Below are positions 10,472-21,998 of a stretch of 64,000 nucleotides of DNA, one piece after another. The notes under the pieces were generated by a model. That model was not told the DNA's origin, made no database searches, and saw only the letters and a program-made list of their open reading frames with translations. The first letter of the stretch is position 1. The number at the start of each line of letters is the position of its first letter. Position numbers and translations under genes: made by a program. The stretch comes from Corythucha ciliata (taxonomy: Eukaryota; Arthropoda; Insecta; Hemiptera; Tingidae), in the NCBI GenBank assembly GCA_038030265.1, contig CM075940.1, forward strand, positions 17,869,604 to 17,933,603. Reading direction: 5' to 3'.

Positions 10472-11143
10472 AATGGGGAACTTGCATGAATCTCAGATTG
10501 GGGAGAAAAGCATACAGGTGACCCGTGAACTGAAAGATAACAACCGAAGTTGCAACCCGATTGGTGCGTTTTAAGATTTTTTAAAAAGGTTCAAAGTTTT
10601 CCAGGAGAGGATGGATGGTGCGAAGGGAAATGACGTCAGTGCCTGCTTGTGAAGCATTTGAGGGAACTCTAAAATTGTTTGTTTACAAATAACATGAAAC
10701 ATTTTCCCTCAGTAAACGCGTCTGACCCCCTCTTCCCCGCAACATCAATTTCAATAAATTGGTTTTGACGTAATCGAACCCCCACTCAAAATGTTTAAAA
10801 ATTCGTTGAGAAAGCATCCTTGATTGATTTCAAAGTTGAATTTGAGCAATAGACCAGTGCCGGCTCGTCGACAAAATTTTGGTGAAGTTTTTTATACACA
10901 GTATCACAAACCACAGGCTATTCGTTTGTGGAGTTTAAACAACCTATCAAAATGCTTCATTTTTTCGAGGGAATAAATTTGTTTGGTTGCCAAGGCTCCA
11001 CAGGACGCATACGTAGAGCTTGTGAACACTGTGTATAAACAACTTCCCCAAAATTTGTCCACGAGCCGGCGCTGCAATAGACTTGTGGAAGAGCCCTATT
11101 TAAGAAACACCAACTTTTGAAAAATGTGCAAGTTCCCCATTAA
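10472..11143. mobile_element. DNA-type element with 15-bp terminal inverted repeats
   Basis: ATGGGGAACTTGCA at 10474-10487 is matched by its reverse complement TGCAAGTTCCCCAT at 11129-11142, with one more A/T pair outside. The gypsy frame resumes on the right. There is no coding inside and no clear target duplication. It carries a nested hAT MITE at 10855-11074, so it is the older insertion. Confidence 0.5.
10855..11074. mobile_element. hAT-type MITE with 8-bp TSD
   Basis: A 220-bp element with ends CAGTGCCGGCTCG and CGAGCCGGCGCTG, flanked by identical 8-mers CAATAGAC (10847-10854 and 11075-11082). CAGTG ends and 8-bp duplications are diagnostic of hAT transposons. The inverted repeats extend imperfectly for about 48 bp to TATACACAGT. 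It is non-coding, so it must have been moved by a transposase from elsewhere. Confidence 0.9.
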
Positions 11144-11849
11144 AAGAAATCCAAGAGTTAAAAAAATCGAATGGAAGACACTTTTTTTCGTGAATGGCAG
11201 CGGTCAGATGAGCTGCGTAAGGCCAATATCATTCCCCAATTTCAACTCCATTGTGTAAGTCAATCCCTACCCTATTATGAAGAAGAGAAAAAAATTAAAA
11301 TGGTTCATAGACACTGGTTCCGAATTCAACTACGTTCACCCAGAAAATATAAAATAAGATTGCCGTCGTTTTAAAGAAAAATTTGTAGTGGCCAGCCCCA
11401 CTGGTAGGGCAGAAGGAAATGAGTACGTCATAATAAATTTAAAGCACCATTTTGAAGTTGACGCATGGGTTAAGTTTTAAACTTTCAATTTCTCCGAAAA
11501 CTATGATGTCCTGGTAGGCAACAAAACCATGAAAGATTTAAATGCTATGCTAGACTTTGCGGATAATTCACTTAAAATTAATGATAACAAATTATTATTA
11601 AAGGACACGGTAGATAAGAAAGATTTAATTCAAAAAAGTAGTTTTAAAGAATTCTTAGAAAACGCTCAAAGCCCCTTCACAAATAATGAAGACATAGAAT
11701 CATTGACATCCCCAAATAACATGCAAAATCTTGAAACGAACCCCAATGATAACGACAGTGATAGCCTTGTAACTATTCATTCCCAAATAGACGATTTCCA
11801 CTCATGCGCTCTCCAGTCCTACTTCAACAGTTTTGCAACCCGCTTAGGC
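11144..11849 (+). pseudogene. Ty3/gypsy aspartic protease region (gypsy element 1)
   Basis: Continues the gypsy open region after the insertion. Near 11296-11340 one frame reads KWFIDTGSEFNYVHPENIK, an aspartic protease active site (DTGS) directly followed by the usual strand. Further on, NYDVLVGNKTMKDLNAMLDF fits the C-terminal part of retropepsin folds. The intervening frame has two stops and a shift. The frame 11529-11948 then continues as an acidic linker. The reverse transcriptase and RNase H that should follow are absent: the next recognisable gypsy sequence is integrase after the insertion at 11850-12420. Confidence 0.75.
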
Positions 11850-12420
11850 CAGGTTATGGGTTACTCTTGCCTTGTGCTGTGTAAAGTGAACTTATTTTTC
11901 TCTTATTCCCGTCAAACTAAAACCACATTTGCAGTTATTCAATTCTAATTATATTCTTCAGCCTCCGTCACACGAAACGTACCGATGAAAACTCGTCGTT
12001 CCGGCGGCACCTTAACATGAAGTACCATCATAGTTGCGCATTTATCACACTCCTTCACATGTACTTTCTCTTCCCTTTTTCCTCAATTTAAGACGTTTTC
12101 AGTCAAGTGCCGGTAAGGTTGAGGGAAAGGGATAAATTTAGTAGCTGGATCAAAACCAGGTCGACCCGGAATGGAAGAACTCGTAGTCACCGAAGCAGCA
12201 ATAGTATCGCATTTTTCTGACTTGAGATGAGAAGCACGCGAAGGAAGTGTAATTGTAGACTCGAAAAACGTTTCGTTTCGTGTGTAGAAACGAAAAACTC
12301 AAAAAATCATGTAGTATTTGAAACCGAAATACACTCGTAGTAATGCTAGCGATTTGAAAAAAAAAAAAAAAAAAATCTGTTAAAGAGGCTCTAGTCAACT
12401 AGAAATAAACCCATAACCTG
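11850..12420. mobile_element. inverted-repeat insertion in gypsy element 1
   Basis: CAGGTTATGGGTTA at 11850-11863 is mirrored by AACCCATAACCTG at 12408-12420. Gypsy-type coding lies on both sides and none lies inside. An A15-18 run sits at about 12357-12375. No duplication is visible, so the superfamily cannot be named. It could also be a remnant of a larger element. Confidence 0.45.
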
Positions 12421-13279
12421 CAGTTCTAAACCTTCGCTTTTTCCACGGAAATCGTCTATTCGTTCGGCAGGAAACGTTTTCCTAGTCGATGATCCGTTTA
12501 ATTGTGTAAATTTAGAAAAACACCAGATTATTATTCAAAGAGAACAAAATAATGTAATCAATTTATTCAATTCTACTAAGAAAAGATTTATGTGGAACGT
12601 TCAATTCCCCTATCGTGAAACCTTGGAAAAACTGTGCACTGAATTTATTCACCCTCAACAAACTTACGGCGTGTATTGTTCAGACCCAAAAGTAACTGTA
12701 GAAAATGAGGTCCTTGATCAAATATTTTTAATGTTTCAAAAAATAATAGAAGAGCACTATCCCCAGGTTCGAATAAAAAGGTACACAAAATTAAATGAAG
12801 ACGTCCAAAATAAAGAAGAACAAAAGGAAGCTATTAGTAGGCAGCATCTCGGAAAAACGTGCCATAATGACGTCCACGACCAACTAAAGAAAAAATATTA
12901 TTGGCCAGCTATGCTCACTGAAATCACTAAATTTATTAATAACTGCGAAGTTTGTAAAAAAGTACAATATGATAGAGACCCACCTCGTCCAGAATTTCAA
13001 CTTACACCAACTCCTTCTAAACCATTCGAAAAAGTACAAATGGATATTTCATTTCATAATAATTCCTCTATATTAACCCTAATCGATTGCTTCTCGAAAA
13101 AAATTATTTGCCTATAAAATCACTAGCGAAAATGCTTTAGAAATTGTTAATAAATTAAAAGAGTATTTTTCTAATTTTCCAATCCCATCCGAAATACAAG
13201 CCGACAATGGCTTTGAGTTCCAAAACGAAATTATTAAAAATCTACTCTAGTATGACAACATTACTTTACACTCCACAAC
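12421..13279 (+). pseudogene. Ty3/gypsy integrase region (gypsy element 1)
   Basis: Encodes the C-terminal part of pol. The open frame 12590-13117 includes a pre-integrase HHCC zinc-binding block (QHLGKTCHNDVHDQL, then NNCEVCKK), then the core start FEKVQMDISF with the first catalytic aspartate and LTLIDCFSK. After a frameshift near 13110 the core goes on through EIQADNGFEFQNEI with the second aspartate. The glutamate motif is missing because a LINE has inserted at 13280. Upstream, 12440-12590 reads VFLVDDPFNCVN, as in 17.6-like elements between RNase H and integrase. Integrase would insert the cDNA into the chromosome; this copy is inactive. Confidence 0.8.
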
Positions 13280-13690
13280 TTTTTTTTTTTTTTGAAGGGC
13301 TGTAGCTACCAAGGTTATTAGCCCTGGTCACTAGTTATTTTTGTTTTTCATTGTGTGGAGAGGGATCTTATGGACAGGTGGTCAGATTTGGTTGTATATG
13401 TTGATTTCTATTAAAAAGGTGAGCAAGCTTAATATGTTTTTAGGGTCTAGTGCTGTTTTTAGGGAATTTGAGATAGTCAATGAGTTTCGGATGGTCTGAT
13501 ATTGGGGGCAGTGTAATATTATGTGTTCGATGTTAGAGTTTCTTGGCATGGGCCACAGAGTGGTCATCTTTCGGATGTGAAATAGAAACTGTGAGTTAGA
13601 CGGGTATGACCTATTGCGATACGTGTTTTTATTATGTTTTCTTTAAGATTTAGGCGGGGGTCGTGGAATGTCTTGAGTATAAGTGGGTAA

Positions 13691-14473
13691 AGCCCCGTTC
13701 ACACGAGGTGATAAACAGAGCAATCTGTCGCATGTGATATTGCCTACCACCTATTGTATCATCTGAACACTCCAGATTGAAAGCAATCCATTGCATACCA
13801 TCGATTGTAGGCGATTTCTCGAGCAATGAACGGGGCAACCAGTAACCTTCTCGACCGTCGACCCACTTGTCAGACTGTTTATTCGTGATTCTTGTCAGAA
13901 ATAAGTCCAACGAAATTTGTGTGGTTGCGGGTGAACATAAGAAAATTAATTTAATTTACATTAATTGAAAATAGCGACAATTTCGACTAATCGCTTTCTG
14001 TTATCTTCGCAAGCAAGCGAGAGAGGTTTCAAAATGTGGAAAGTCTGATGGTAGTGTCTGAACAGTCATTCCTGAAATTGCCAGCATTCGATGGCACAAC
14101 TTTCGAGGCAACCAATATTGCGCGTTTTTTTTTTTTTTTTTTTGTGGGGGCGCCGGGCTTTGAACCCGGCAGGCGCCTAAGCCTCACTTGGGCTCCTACG
14201 CCATACCCAGATCTAACTGTGCACTTCACATCCGTACTACGCGGGCGTTTCGGTCGGTGCGCGGTTTGTTGAACGCACATCGCCGGGAACGCCCACACGA
14301 AGTCGGGTGTGCCGTGTCACAGCTCGCCGCAGCCTTATAGTGTAATGGGCAATGGCTGGATTCGAACCCAGGCCCGCTGGGTTGTGAAGCGAGCATTGTA
14401 TCCATTACACCATCGAGGCGCGCAATATTGCGCGTTGAAATTGCTCCTTTTATCGTCTCGTGTGAACAGGGCA
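13691..14473. mobile_element. PIF/Harbinger-type MITE, TAA duplication
   Basis: Terminal repeats of about 25 bp, starting AGCCCCGTTCACACGAGG on the left and ending CTCGTGTGAACAGGGCA on the right, are flanked by TAA at 13688-13690 and 14474-14476. A 3-bp TWA duplication is the PIF/Harbinger signature. The LINE coding frame resumes on both sides, so the boundaries are well supported. It has no transposase. It hosts the SINE at 14125-14422. Confidence 0.85.
14125..14422 (-). mobile_element. tRNA-derived SINE (family A) with 12-bp TSD
   Basis: Flanked by CAATATTGCGCG at 14113-14124 and 14423-14434. The minus strand begins GCGCCTCGATGGTGTAATGG (A box TGGTGTAATGG), then a B box GGTTCGAATCC at about 14360, a unique body, and a second B-box-like unit GGTTCAAAGCCCG near 14166. 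It ends in an A tail (T18 on the plus strand). The anticodon loop TTCACAA would read CAC (valine), but the anticodon stem does not pair, so this is a SINE and not a tRNA gene. Other copies are at 23101-23172 (3' end only) and 42541-42790. Confidence 0.9.
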
Positions 14474-15917
14474 TAAGGGATATGGGCTGAGAGAGGCTGT
14501 TGAGCTTGTTGCCACGTGGCGGTCCAAGCGGTTTTTATTAGTATTTGTTATGCTGAGTTTTAAATCGGGTAGATGGATACTATCGTTAACCAGGGAAAGG
14601 ACAGAGGCAGCTTGCAGTGCTAGTGCATCCACTCTGACGTTTCCGTTTATTGCTGTGTGACTGGGGAGCCAGATGAATGTAATTTTACTATTGTTAGTGA
14701 TGGTATCGATGAGTGTGGAGTATATGTCTTGTAGACGGGGGTCAATAGTGAACCAGTTGGTGAGGGATTGTAGGGAGGATAGGGAGTCTGAGCATATTGC
14801 GACGTGATTTGCGTTTGCGTGTATGCCTATTGACAGGGCCTTCTTGAGTGCAGTAAGTTCTGCGGTAAAGATTGACGATGCGGGGTGTAGACACCACTTG
14901 AACTCTCCGTAGTCGGGAGAGTACAGTGCGGCGCCCGCCCCTCTGTCCGTTTTCGATCCATCGGTGTACAGTATTAGGGTGTTGGGGGGCAAGGATGTTA
15001 GGATTTTGAGAAAGTGTTGGCGGATAATTTGGTGCAGCGTTTGGTCTTTTTTATATTTCGTTTGAGTTAAATTTATGATAAATTCTGGGGGTTTTCAAGG
15101 TGGGTGTGTGTATGTTTGGTTGTGAATGGTCGGGGGAATTTCGATGGAGTATTCATTGATAATTTCTTGGGCGCGGATCGAGAAAGTTCGTGTTCTTGAA
15201 GGTAGAAGCTGGTACCGTACAGGAAGTGCTGATTTTTGAAGAGGAGGTTTATGTAGTATTGAAGGACCGACCTGCCTGAAGCGGCTACTGTACTCATGGT
15301 AGGGCTGGTACAATGAACACCTGAAATGGTGCGCAGTATCTGGTGGTAAAGAGTTTCTAATGGTTTTAGCCACGATTTCCTCGCTGCCCCAAAGAATGCT
15401 AGGCCGTAGCCGATTCTTGAGCATAAGAGGCTCTGGCAGATGCGGCGGAGTGATGTGGTTTCTGCCCCCCACTTTTGGTTTGATAACGTTTTAAGAAGAG
15501 AAACTGTGGATTGGCATTTTTTGATAAGGCTTGTTATGTGAAATTTCCAATTCAACTTTTCGTCGAATGTGATACCGAGGAATTTGTGAGAGGGGACAAA
15601 ACGAATCGGTTGGCCGTATAAGGTTAGTCTGGGCTGGATGTGTTGGCTGCGGAGTCGATAAAAGTGGATGTCGACTGTTTTTTCGAGGGGGAAACGGAAT
15701 CCGGGGTTGCTAGCTGTTGTGCTGACAGTATCGATAGCTTGTTGAAGCTCTTCGATACTGTCCATGTTGAGTGGCAGGCTGAAATACAGCGCAAGATAGT
15801 CGACGTCGACTTAAGAGACTGGCCTATGGATGGTGATATTCCTTCGAGAAGAGGGTTGGTGGTAATTTGGAAGAGGTCTGTGCTGAGGACGGAGCCCTGG
15901 GGGACACCGTTTAGTTG

Positions 15918-16237
15918 GCTCAGCTCGATTTTATATTGGAACAATGGCCTTCAACAGAAAACATAAACCACTGTTTGCCGAGCTTTCGGAATAATTTATT
16001 TCCTTCCTCAGGGCTCTACAACGTAACAGGATCTTAATAACGAAAAATAACCAAGTCAAAATAAGCAAAACCTTACCACAGTGTATGTTACAAATACGAA
16101 TACTCCATTATTGTGATGTGCATGGCAATATAATGTAAAGGACCAATCTTGTTAACCATTAACAAATTGTCCAACCATTACAAAATGCGAAAAAATCGAG
16201 CTGATTGAGAATACTGGCCGAGATCGACTGTCAACCG
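15918..16237. mobile_element. 320-bp retroposon with 12-bp TSD
   Basis: ACCGTTTAGTTG occurs at 15906-15917 and again at 16238-16249, in both cases as the codons for the RT motif QLNG that should occur once. The insert has short inverted ends (CTCAGCTCGATTTT and AAAATCGAGCTGA) and no coding. On its minus strand it contains CTGAGGA ... CCGAAAGCTCGGC (16008-15972), similar to motifs in Penelope-like element ends. The TSD length indicates target-primed retroposition. Confidence 0.75.
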
Positions 16238-16699
16238 ACCGTTTAGTTGTATTTGTTTAGTAGACTGATGGTTGCCTATGCGGATGCGGAAATACCGATT
16301 TGTTAGGAAGTGGGGTATTATTCGAGGCAAGTTACCTTGAAGGCCCCATGCCTGGAATTTTGTTAGTGTGACATCAAAAGCTTCTTCGAGGTAAAAAAAG
16401 AGGGCTACTGTGTGTTGTTTATGCAGAAATGATTCCTGAACCGACTGTTCTAGAGCCGCGATTTATCTAAGGCACTGTAACCTGTGCGGAACCCAGATTG
16501 GTATCGGTATATGAGATTCTTTTGTTCCAGGAACCATTTAAGGGCGGTATTGGATCATTCGTTCAAAAATTTTGCCTAGACAATTTGATAACTTGATCGG
16601 CCTATAGCTCTCTACCCGAGATGGATCTTGGCCGGGTTTTAGGATTGAGATTACAAGGACTTCCTTTTTATTTTATACTTCCTTTAAATTTTTTGCTTG

Positions 16700-19600
16700 T
16701 TACTGGCTTATTCCTCGGTTCACATCAGTCTTGAAGAGTTAGAATTCTAAAGCTGCAGTTCCATTTGTCTCATAGTTTGTAATTTGTACTGTCGCCTCCC
16801 ATCCCCCTCAGATCGTGATGCGTTAAAGGTTGTAGGTATTTTGAAATTTAACGAAAGCGAGGCAAAGTTAGCACAGTGAGAGAGATCCATTTAACCCCTT
16901 CTGGACCACCCTACTCACCCCTTGACACCCAATCAGGACCAAAGTGAACGTGTGGCGAAGAGTAAATGGGACTGACAGCTGTTAAATTGTTGCATAGTCC
17001 GGCAAAGCGAAAGCCTCCTCCCAGTGCTTTAAACCCCTTCAAAATAGCTCGCATCGTATAAACATGGGATTCGATGCGACAATTTCAATAATGTATTCCC
17101 GCACTGCACATCTGAAGAAAAAAAACTTCTCTTCCCAAGGATCGAGACTAACAAGATTTTACCGCTCTTTTCATTTCACTTAGGCCGAGAGAGAGAGAAA
17201 AAAAAAATGTCTAAGAAACTATGTTCTTCGTTGTCTCTGCAGAAGGCTGGACTGACTGAGAAATCGATTAAAACTCCCCTATTGCTGTCACACTAGATTG
17301 CATTCCTTCTATTCTCGAATACTCAGCCAGTTATTTCGTTCCCTAATGAAAACAATAAAATTCTGTAAATCCCTAATGAAATGAAACCGAAAACAATAAA
17401 TAAATAGTAAAGTTCTTCATCTCCCACTTAAGTCCTCGCGGTTAAGAACGGGTGAAACAAAACCCATTTTTTTCGTAAGTCGTGTGGGTTTTGACCTATA
17501 TATCGTTAAGGGGAAACACTTGGGCTGAATAGATCATAATATTCTTTTTATCCTACTCGATGTGAAAACGCGTGCTTTCATGACTCGCAACTGTCATGAA
17601 AATACGATTTTCATGTCTATGCATGAATATTTTTGCCAAAATTTGCCACTAAGGTGCGCTTCGGATGGCTATCGCATTTTGTGTCCTATTCCTGCAGGGG
17701 TTCTTCTCGTTGCCTCGCAACGCACCTCTCCTCACTCCGACCGATGCCGTTCCCACTCACAGAGGCGTTGTCGTTTGTCTAGATACCCTTTTATTTTGTA
17801 TTTTGTCAAATACGGATGGGCAAACGTTTTCTTTTTATTCCACTTTCCAGTTTTATACTGAATACTAATAACTTGACAAGTTTCTAATGGACCCTGAGGG
17901 CCCAAATTTCCAGATCGTTCTAGGAACACGTGTTTAGAAAGTTAACTGAATTTTACCACTTCTTTCGATCCAGTATAAACTTGTCGATCTATAATTTATT
18001 AATTTTTTCCTTTTCTTGCGTAGGATAAAAAATCATGTCTGCACCTCGGCAGAAAGGCACATTCTGGGCCTCGAAAAATGGTCAGCCTCGACGTCTCGGC
18101 TGGCCACTTTTTTTCGCGGCCCTGAAAAGTATGCCTCTCATGCCTGGGTGTACAATATACTATTTTCTGTTGATACTATTTTTCTTGATGATACAGAATC
18201 CGTGAACAGTGCCATTCCAAAGAATTTCAAGAGTACAAAAATATTCTAACTGTACCTATCAGAAGAACAGGAGGTACATTTGTAAAAAAAGACTGTGTTA
18301 CAACTGTAGAATCCCTTCGCTCTTATTTCCAGATGGTTGCATGCGTCTTTTACTACAGCAACTACAGAAAATACAAGATATCAAAGATTGTCTGTTCGAA
18401 ACAACACACCTAACTTGTATTCAAGCTTGCACAAGAAAGGATTTTCTTAGTAGGGTACCTTTTTCCATCACAGCATAAAAAAGTTCATCTAGCCCCTTAG
18501 GGACTCACACTCAGAGGTTTACAAACATCAACATATAGGATTTAAGGAGGGGAGGGGGGACAAAAGCTTGGATTTTGGATCTACATTATCAGGTTAAACA
18601 CGACAAATCCCACTTTAAATCATTAAACGATTCAGAGACATTCTGATGGGTTTCCTGTTAGCGTTAAAACATCTAACGCGAACTAATGGCGAGGAGTAGT
18701 CTAAAATGAACATGTTCACGAATTCACCACGTTTCAAGAACGTATCCCAGGGGATTTGTTTTTATCGGTGAGGCTTGATATTATTCATATAGGTCGCCGA
18801 CGCGTTCTATTATAAGTTTAATGTGATTATCGCCTGTTTTAAATTTTGTCATAGTGTGATTGACGAATAATTAAAAAGACGTAAATGAAAAAATTCAGCT
18901 AGAATTATTCCGGCATTTTTATCAGTAGGAAAGACACGCTAGCAAGCGCATGAAAATTCCCATCCAACAATTTATTTATAAGAATAAAACTTTATTCTGA
19001 AATCTTGTTTGAACAATTCTACCATGAAATCCAAAATTTATGCGATTGATTTCCGAACTCACGTCTGATTTGTATTCACGTAATTGAATTCCACCAAATG
19101 GTATAAAATAAATAAATGCACAAATGTTTTAGTACGAAGAAAACAAGAAAACATTGTTTTCCTTCCTCGGGCACTTCGAAGAAAAATTGTTATTCATTTC
19201 CCTACAACTCCCCTACCCCTCATTGATCCAGGGAAATCCATCATTGGAACGTGGGAATACCAGGCGCAGTTTCCATTAGAGACAGCTTCGGGGATTTGAC
19301 AAGTCAAGTGCGAACAGCCGATTTCACCCGCAAATGATTGTTTTGTTTACTCTTTTACATTGTTTAAATTTTGTCTTGATGTTGATGGGTTACTCGACTT
19401 ATGATGTGTTTTCGTGCCGCCGGTGTGTGCAATATAATCTTGCTGTTAGTATTTTACGCGTATTTATTTTCTTATATGTAAGCCTTGCACAGAAACACTT
19501 GAAGACCATTATTCCAACAATTCTATATTATCCCTTGACAATTGCAGGCCAAGGTCGAATGTTTCGTTCAAGGACAAAATTTATCATTAATCTTTTGTTT

Positions 19601-21994
19601 GGCAACGAAGTTTTTAAAGATTTCAAAGCAATAAAAAGTAACGGAGGATTTGCGTTCTGTTTCAGACCGAGTTTCTATGGATTTCAACGACTGAAGTAGT
19701 AACTGAAGTAAGTAGCCTAGCACAATTTTCACAGGAATAAAGTTCAACATTATAACCCCTCTCGCTCCCCCACGATAGCTGTTTCAAAACTCTTGGACTT
19801 CTGTCTCGCGAAAATATCGCGGAAAGAGAGAGGGCAACTTTCGGGAATATTAGGTTTAGTGTTTTGGAGAAGCAACTCTGAATTGGTGTAAAGATGAGAT
19901 GTCGGAAAAAGGGTTCAGCGGGGGCGAGAAAACTTCTATGACCCCCCTCTCGCAACAACACCATCATATCCACTGATATCAGACTTCTAACACCATTGTG
20001 AAGAATTTTTTTTGTATCTGTAACTTTTGTGGTGTCAAATTGGGGCCCTTGTTCAGACGAAAAACTTTTTTTTATGCATGAACATACATGTACAATTTTC
20101 TAGTATTCATACTTGAGCAGACTCCCTCGAAGAGTGGGTGTTGATCCTCGAGCCGGGCATAACTCAAATGTGTTTTTTAACTCCGGAATTTTTCATACCA
20201 CTAAAATTAAAGAATTGGGTGTAAATTCGATTGTGAAACACTCATATATAGGCCATTACTTCATTCTTGTCTCTTATTAGACACAGCCGCAGTGCAGGAT
20301 TAGTCAACGATCATTTACCAATTTTCCCCCCAGCTTCACTTTTGGGACATTAAGGTCAAACGGAGGACGGCTAATTCTTATTCATGATCTTTGTCTTAAC
20401 CGAATATTTTACTCGTGAAAACGGAAGATGCCCTGTCTTTGAAGTTGAGTTAATGAATATTCGATGAGGAACTCTACTCTACTTTTTCTTTGGGGGGGGG
20501 GGGGATCAGTACAGGGAACACATTTGTGGAACAGTGACGTGAAAAAACTAGGCTGAATTTCCACGTTGAATATTTTAATAAAATGTCCAAAGTTTGATTT
20601 CCCGAAAGAGTTTTTTTTGTGTGTGTGATACATATTTACCATGAGTTTGAAAGAGAAACGCGCGATTTTACCCTTGAATGCCAGTTATTTTCTACCTGGT
20701 TTTTACGCCCTCCGGTGCCCCTATCGTTTACGTTTTTTCTTTTTTTTCCATCATATTCACGATAAATACATTTCATATATATGCTTAGACAAATGAAACC
20801 CCTGATAGAATGGGTATCAACCCTATAGGAGGAGACCTAGGCCGAATTTCCCCATTCTACGGCGCGTCAGCGAGGTCCGTTCGCATCGAGGCTTTTCTTC
20901 GGACATCAAGGGGCTGGCGACCGAATGGGGCTGCTGTTGGTGGAGCCAGCTATCGTGCATTGCGGGTATTTTCATTTGACAATTTAGGGGGGGATGTAAG
21001 TTCCCTGAAATGATCAATGCAGTGATTGAAACGGAATGGCGAATAATTCGTTATGTCCCACTATATGTACCATAATACGGAAAGTATCTTTCACGTAGCA
21101 CCATTCGGTGATTTTTGTTGTATAAATCCGATTAGCACCACAGTGGAAAAAGCGAAATGAGGATGTATTCCTATTTCCTTTGTTTAGGATGGGGAGAGGC
21201 CCCCCTCCCTCTTGAGCATAACGGAATGGGGCGAAACAGGCACAGAAAGGCTCAAAGGGTGGGAAGAAGGAGCGTTGTGAAGCATGAATATAAGGAATTC
21301 TCAATTACCAAAGTCTAACCCCGGAACCCCCTTTGAAAGATCCTTAAGGCACCAGAAGTGGGGGTGAAAGCTCTGCTGATAATTTCAAAAATAATCCGGG
21401 GGCTAATACACAATTATAAGAATGTTCGTTTAAATGATTTTGTTTATCAATGTTCATCGAGATTGCCAGTCCCAGTTCTCGCTTTGAGTGTGAATTAACT
21501 GTTTAGAATAATTAGCTGATGCGTGCCCCTTGATAAAGTTCGAATGGGAATACAAAGGTGCAGTTTAATAAGGTTGTGCGTAAGGAAATTCACCCCGCCC
21601 CCACCTCAAATCGTTGAGTACTCTGTCTAATGCGTGTGGAGTACTCATGAACGACCGATCAAAGGGTAAATCCAGGTTATGATTCAGTGAGTTCAGCTAA
21701 AGCTTCAGTCAAAAACGTGTTTTATACAGCTTTGGGGGGGGGGGGGAGTGAATTCAATTTTCTATTTGCATGGTACATTTATATCTGTTCAATGGGATAA
21801 TCTCTGAGACGTTCATAACCCATAAAATTGTTGAAGTCAGTTTAATTGAATTTAATGAAAAGTGAATAACTACAGCTCCGGGGATGACACAAAATATGAG
21901 GGTACCTCGAAGTTGTAGTGTCTACACTGCATGTTTCGGACCTTGGTGGGCCCTGGGTTTGGGTGCGAAGTGCACATCCGATGAGGGTATGTCG
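16700..21994. other. long unassigned stretch
   Basis: About 5.3 kb with no motif that I can assign. It contains 13-G runs at 20492-20504 and 21734-21746. Open frames such as 19334-19699 (hydrophobic, 121 codons) and 17562-17861 show no recognisable domain. It could hold host intron or intergenic DNA or very old repeats. Confidence 0.3.
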
Positions 21995-21998
21995 TTAA

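Larger units (their letters stand above)
13280..16690 (-). mobile_element. 5'-truncated LINE with poly-A end, inserted in gypsy integrase
   Basis: Minus-strand element whose 3' poly-A appears as T14 at 13280-13293. It retains reverse transcriptase, RNase H and the C-terminal zinc motif, and is truncated upstream near 16690 just before RT block 1. The left edge interrupts the gypsy integrase at 13280. I could not find the matching gypsy sequence or a duplication on the right, so the right edge may be rearranged. It is itself interrupted at 13691-14473 and 15918-16237. Confidence 0.75.
13382..16690 (-). pseudogene. LINE ORF2: reverse transcriptase, RNase H, C-terminal zinc motif
   Basis: Reading from 16690 downward: RT block 1 PGQDPSRVESYRPI then CLGKIFERMI, then QSGFRTGYSALDK, then motif A region VALFFYLEEAFDV, with shifts and stops. 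After the insert at 15918-16237 comes motif B LNGVPQGSVLS; the YADD region near 15780 is not readable in one frame. The thumb follows: FVPSHKFLGITFDEKLNW and AETTSLRRICQSLLCSRIGY (15765-15073). An RNase H domain at 14992-14474 shows LYTDGSK, FTAELTALKKAL and ICSDSLSSLQSL, and ends in WLPSHTAINGNVRVDALA. Beyond the MITE, 13690-13382 reads RIAIGHTRLTHSFYF then HIILHCPQYQTIRNSL, the C-terminal zinc motif. RNase H after RT suggests the I/R1/LOA group. Confidence 0.85.

Noticed and set aside
14341..14425. Functional tRNA gene on the minus strand
   Set aside because: The anticodon stem does not pair, and it is the head of a SINE with its own poly-A and 12-bp duplication; other copies are in the window.
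19334..19699. Small membrane protein (121 codons, hydrophobic start)
   Set aside because: AT-rich frames give phenylalanine/leucine-rich translations by chance; no conserved pattern.
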